DNA of 64,000 bases from assembly GCF_050003625.1 (NCBI RefSeq), contig NC_134397.1:219356537-219420536 (forward strand), read 5' to 3'. The notes below the pieces were generated by a model. That model was not told the DNA's origin, did no database searches, and saw nothing but the letters and a program-made list of their open reading frames with translations. Position 1 is the first letter of the stretch, and every line of letters begins with the position of its first letter. The translations under genes and the position numbers were made by a program. Below, one piece after another: positions 61,721 to 64,000 of the stretch. This stretch comes from Haematobia irritans (Eukaryota > Arthropoda > Insecta > Diptera > Muscidae).

Positions 61721-63067
61721 CAGCGTTGCCAATTTAGCTTTTTTCCCGCTAGATTTGGCTTTTTTTGAAGACGTTTAGCGGGAAAAAAATGTATTTAGCT
61801 TTTAGCTTTTTTTCTGGCTTTTTTTCATGACCCTTTTAGCTATTTTTGGCTTTTTTTATTTTCGACATGTTTCTATTGAAATATGGATAAATCGTCGTTT
61901 TTATCTAAGCCTTGCTGCAAGTATAAGGGCTTCCACATATTTCAAAGCACAGTTGAAACATTAATAATGAGTCCAGCCATTATGCGGGCATTTTTGTAGC
62001 AAATACACCTTGTTGTAAAGTTTTTTCATTATATACATAAAAGTTATCGTAAACTTTAAATCTACTATTACCATACAAATTTGTTAGATAAACTGTCAGT
62101 AAATTATTGGGAATATTATCATTTGACTCGTTTATCCTTTTTATGTTATTATAATATTCTAAAGTTATTACGATATTACTAAATTAAAATAGTAGATGTG
62201 AATAGCTTTGTGCACTGAAAAATATTGTCGTCTCCTTAAAATACGAACGCGAATTTTGGTTATAATAGCATTTGTGAATTTCTTTTATGTTTTCCTTGTC
62301 CAAAAGACGATAAAGTCGTTTTGTCCTTATAATTAAGCGATTCAACTTAAAAATGGGTATGTTTTCATGAAAGAAGGAAGAATTAATGAAATAGTCTTTA
62401 AATGTGAGGAGTTTTTGCATCTTAACCACAAACCAAAATAGCGTTCAAAAATAGAAGATGTTTTTCAACACTTTATTTTAAAAACGTATATATACAATAA
62501 TTTCTACTTGAAGTCGAGTCTGAATTTGGAAATTTAAGTTGGCGTTAGCACGTTTTTAAAGCACTTTGATAGGCACTTTGATAGTATTTTCTACAATTTA
62601 AATAAAAGTAATGTATTTCGAATTTTTCACAATTTCAAATCCAAACTAAAATTTTATTTAAAAAAATGACAAATCATTTTTTTACCAAATCCAAAGCATG
62701 CTTAGATCATTTATTATTTTAAAATAACAAGTAAATAAAATAGAGGTGTTGGGAAGGTAGCTCCCACAAAACGAAGGACTTCCAGTAAAAAATTTGTGAT
62801 AGTAATCAAAATGTATCGAATACGCAAACAGAGCTACTATGCCTTAGATATTGTTACAGTCTCACAGAAGTGGAACTAAAATGAAAATAATATGCATTGT
62901 AAGTGAAATAAAGCCTTTAAGTTTGTTAAATTTCAATCAAAAATGTGACTTTTGATACAAAAAAATTTAGCTTTTTTTCTAGCTATTTTTTAGCATTTTT
63001 TAGCTTTTTTTAGCTATTTTTTTGGGCAAATCTAGCGGTTTTTGGTGAAACAATTCTGGCAACGCTG
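61721..63067. mobile_element. hAT-type non-autonomous element, copy 2
   Basis: CAGCGTTGCCAATTTAGC and TCTGGCAACGCTG ends, with a perfect 8-bp duplication ATTATTAC (61713-61720; 63068-63075). Near-identical to copy 1 at 33890-35257 over most of its length, with small indels (for example 'ctgaaaaatattgtcgtctcc' here lacks about 18 bases, and extra TAGC-T-rich units lie near 62985-63010). The 81-codon antisense frame (62184-62429) shows no transposase motif. Confidence 0.85.
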
Positions 63068-63075
63068 ATTATTAC

Positions 63076-63500
63076 AAACGCTGACATCACGCCGATATCT
63101 CAAAAATAAATAAATATTTTTCGACAATAGACATAATAATTTTTGTTCACTTGCTAAAGAAAATTTTATAGTTTGAAGGAAAGACTTGGTGTTCAAAATT
63201 GCAAGAATTTTTTTGAGGCCATACGAAATTCAAGATGGGCTCATTTGCTGTACAATGTGCAAATTTAAAGAAATATGGAGTAAAGGCAACTTTCTTCAAA
63301 CGTAATAATACCATAAACTAAAATAAAGTTAAATTGGCTTTAGTGAAATTGAGGGTTCCATTTTTTTGAGTGTGTGAGGAACTTATTAATGTCTTATATA
63401 AAATTCTACATAACTTAAATATAACAAAATTAAATTACAAAACTAAATATAATCGTAACAATTCTCCATATTGTTTTGAAAACTTAGAACCATCAATCAT
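63076..63500. other. Unique sequence with a family E fragment
   Basis: 63187-63300 repeats 59488-59600 ('cttggtgttcaaaattgcaa', 'gccatacgaaattcaagatg', 'aaatatggagtaaaggcaac'). 63345-63375 ends with TTTTTTTGAGTGTGTG. The rest is intronic AT-rich sequence. Confidence 0.5.
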
Positions 63501-63644
63501 TGTGAACATATTTGAATATAGTCTATAAAATAAATGATTTCTAAAATTAAGAAAAACTTTAGTTATCACAAATACAAAGTTTTTTGTATTTCTTCCCAAT
63601 GTTTTTCTCTCATAAAACTTTCCATAGAAATTCTAAAAACAAAA

Positions 63645-63674
63645 ATATTATTTTTGTTATCTGTATGCTTGCAG
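63645..63674 (+). promoter_or_regulatory. 3' splice site of the EF-hand gene's last intron
   Basis: T-rich tract (ttatttttgttatctgtatg) followed by CTTGCAG|GTTTCC, a good acceptor consensus with no AG between the tract and the site. Placing the exon at 63675 puts the first residues VSVDEW exactly where an EF-hand loop should continue. Confidence 0.8.
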
Positions 63675-63998
63675 GTTTCCGTTGACGAATGGTGCAACAT
63701 GTGGGACGCTTATGCCAAGGATCCCAGCACTGTTATGGATTGGCAAAATAAATACATGAACTTTATGTTCGATTTAGAAGATGCCTCCAATGATGGTAGC
63801 ATTGATGTTGATGAATTTGCCTTGGTTTGCTCCAGCTATGGTTTGGAGAAGAGCGAATGTGAACAGGCCTTTGCCAAAATGGCCCAGGGTAATGCTGAAG
63901 TAACACGTGACCAATTTGCTGCCTTGTGGAAGGAATATTTCTCGGCAGAAGATGCCAATGCACCTGGAAATTTCATTTTTGGCAAAACTTCATTTTAA
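63675..63998 (+). CDS. Terminal exon of a calexcitin / sarcoplasmic calcium-binding protein-like EF-hand gene
   Basis: 107 codons ending in TAA (63996-63998), partial at the 5' side, phase 0. The product is a small cytosolic calcium-binding protein of the invertebrate SCP/calexcitin family, which buffers or senses Ca2+ in muscle and neurons (family knowledge). The exon opens with VSVDEW, residues 8-12 of an EF-hand loop plus the following aromatic, so the intron splits that loop. A full canonical loop follows at exon residues 36-47 (DASNDGSIDVDE: Asp1, Ser3, Asp5, Gly6, Ile8, Asp9, Glu12). The last hand (about residues 69-80) lacks Asp1 and Glu12 and is degenerate, so it probably does not bind Ca2+. 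The C-terminus NAPGNFIFGK is typical of the family. Family members are roughly 190 residues, so upstream exons encode the missing part; I found none in the window. The calexcitin or SCP paralogue assignment is from memory of the family. Confidence 0.9.
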   Translation, partial: VSVDEWCNMWDAYAKDPSTVMDWQNKYMNFMFDLEDASNDGSIDVDEFALVCSSYGLEKSECEQAFAKMAQGNAEVTRDQFAALWKEYFSAEDANAPGNFIFGKTSF

Positions 63999-64000
63999 CA

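Noticed and set aside
63534..63674. N-terminal extension of the EF-hand open frame (MISKIKKNF...)
   Set aside because: It is AT-rich intronic sequence ending in a polypyrimidine tract and CAG. The EF-hand loop begins mid-motif at 63675, so these codons are not part of the protein.
63763..63963. 66-codon antisense open frame over the EF-hand exon
   Set aside because: Shadow of the real exon, which has EF-hand motifs and a splice acceptor on the plus strand.

Overview
The window looks like non-coding, transposon-rich DNA from a higher fly (Diptera, probably a calyptrate or muscid such as the stable fly or house fly group). The organism call is inference. It rests on many DINE-1/Helentron-like elements with GTCY microsatellites, a tRNA-derived SINE, numerous short inverted-repeat elements, high A+T, and one spliced exon that reads as an insect EF-hand protein.

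The only host coding sequence I can support is at the extreme right: a terminal exon (63675-63998, + strand) of a calexcitin / sarcoplasmic calcium-binding protein-like gene. It follows a clear splice acceptor and begins inside an EF-hand loop. At least part of the sequence upstream is therefore its last intron, and much of the window could be.

The rest is dominated by three related families, called A, B and C here. Each has a left end (L) beginning TTTTTATACCC followed by a GTCY tract. Each has tandem modules of about 153 bp in the middle. Each has a right end (R) with a GC-rich hairpin next to CAAGTA. This is the layout of DINE-1/Helentron-associated elements with central tandem repeats. 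Family B also carries a 29-bp minisatellite, which has expanded to about 3.7 kb at 8.4-12.2 kb and to shorter arrays elsewhere.

Region by region: 0-8 kb holds a C fragment, a hAT-type MITE with a perfect 8-bp target duplication, a SINE with a 13-bp duplication, and a C element interrupted by a small MITE. 8.4-12.2 kb is the large minisatellite. 12.2-24.8 kb mixes unique sequence with A and B elements, SINE copies and a piggyBac-like element whose unoccupied site survives in a second copy of its host repeat. 24.8-30.7 kb has a tandem duplication carrying Tc1/mariner relics, a fold-back element with a nested MITE, and a second minisatellite split by an A element. 30.7-38.8 kb has a B element interrupted by a hAT element, another minisatellite and an AT-rich satellite-like tract. 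39.05-51.09 kb is a near-identical tandem triplication of about 4.02 kb with both breakpoints inside Helentron-like elements. 52-63.1 kb is a mosaic that includes a roughly 550-bp (TA)n tract built around an inverted repeat copied from a neighbouring B element.

No multi-gene functional system is present. The notable biology is structural: modular Helentron-like elements seeding satellites, segmental tandem copies and palindromes.
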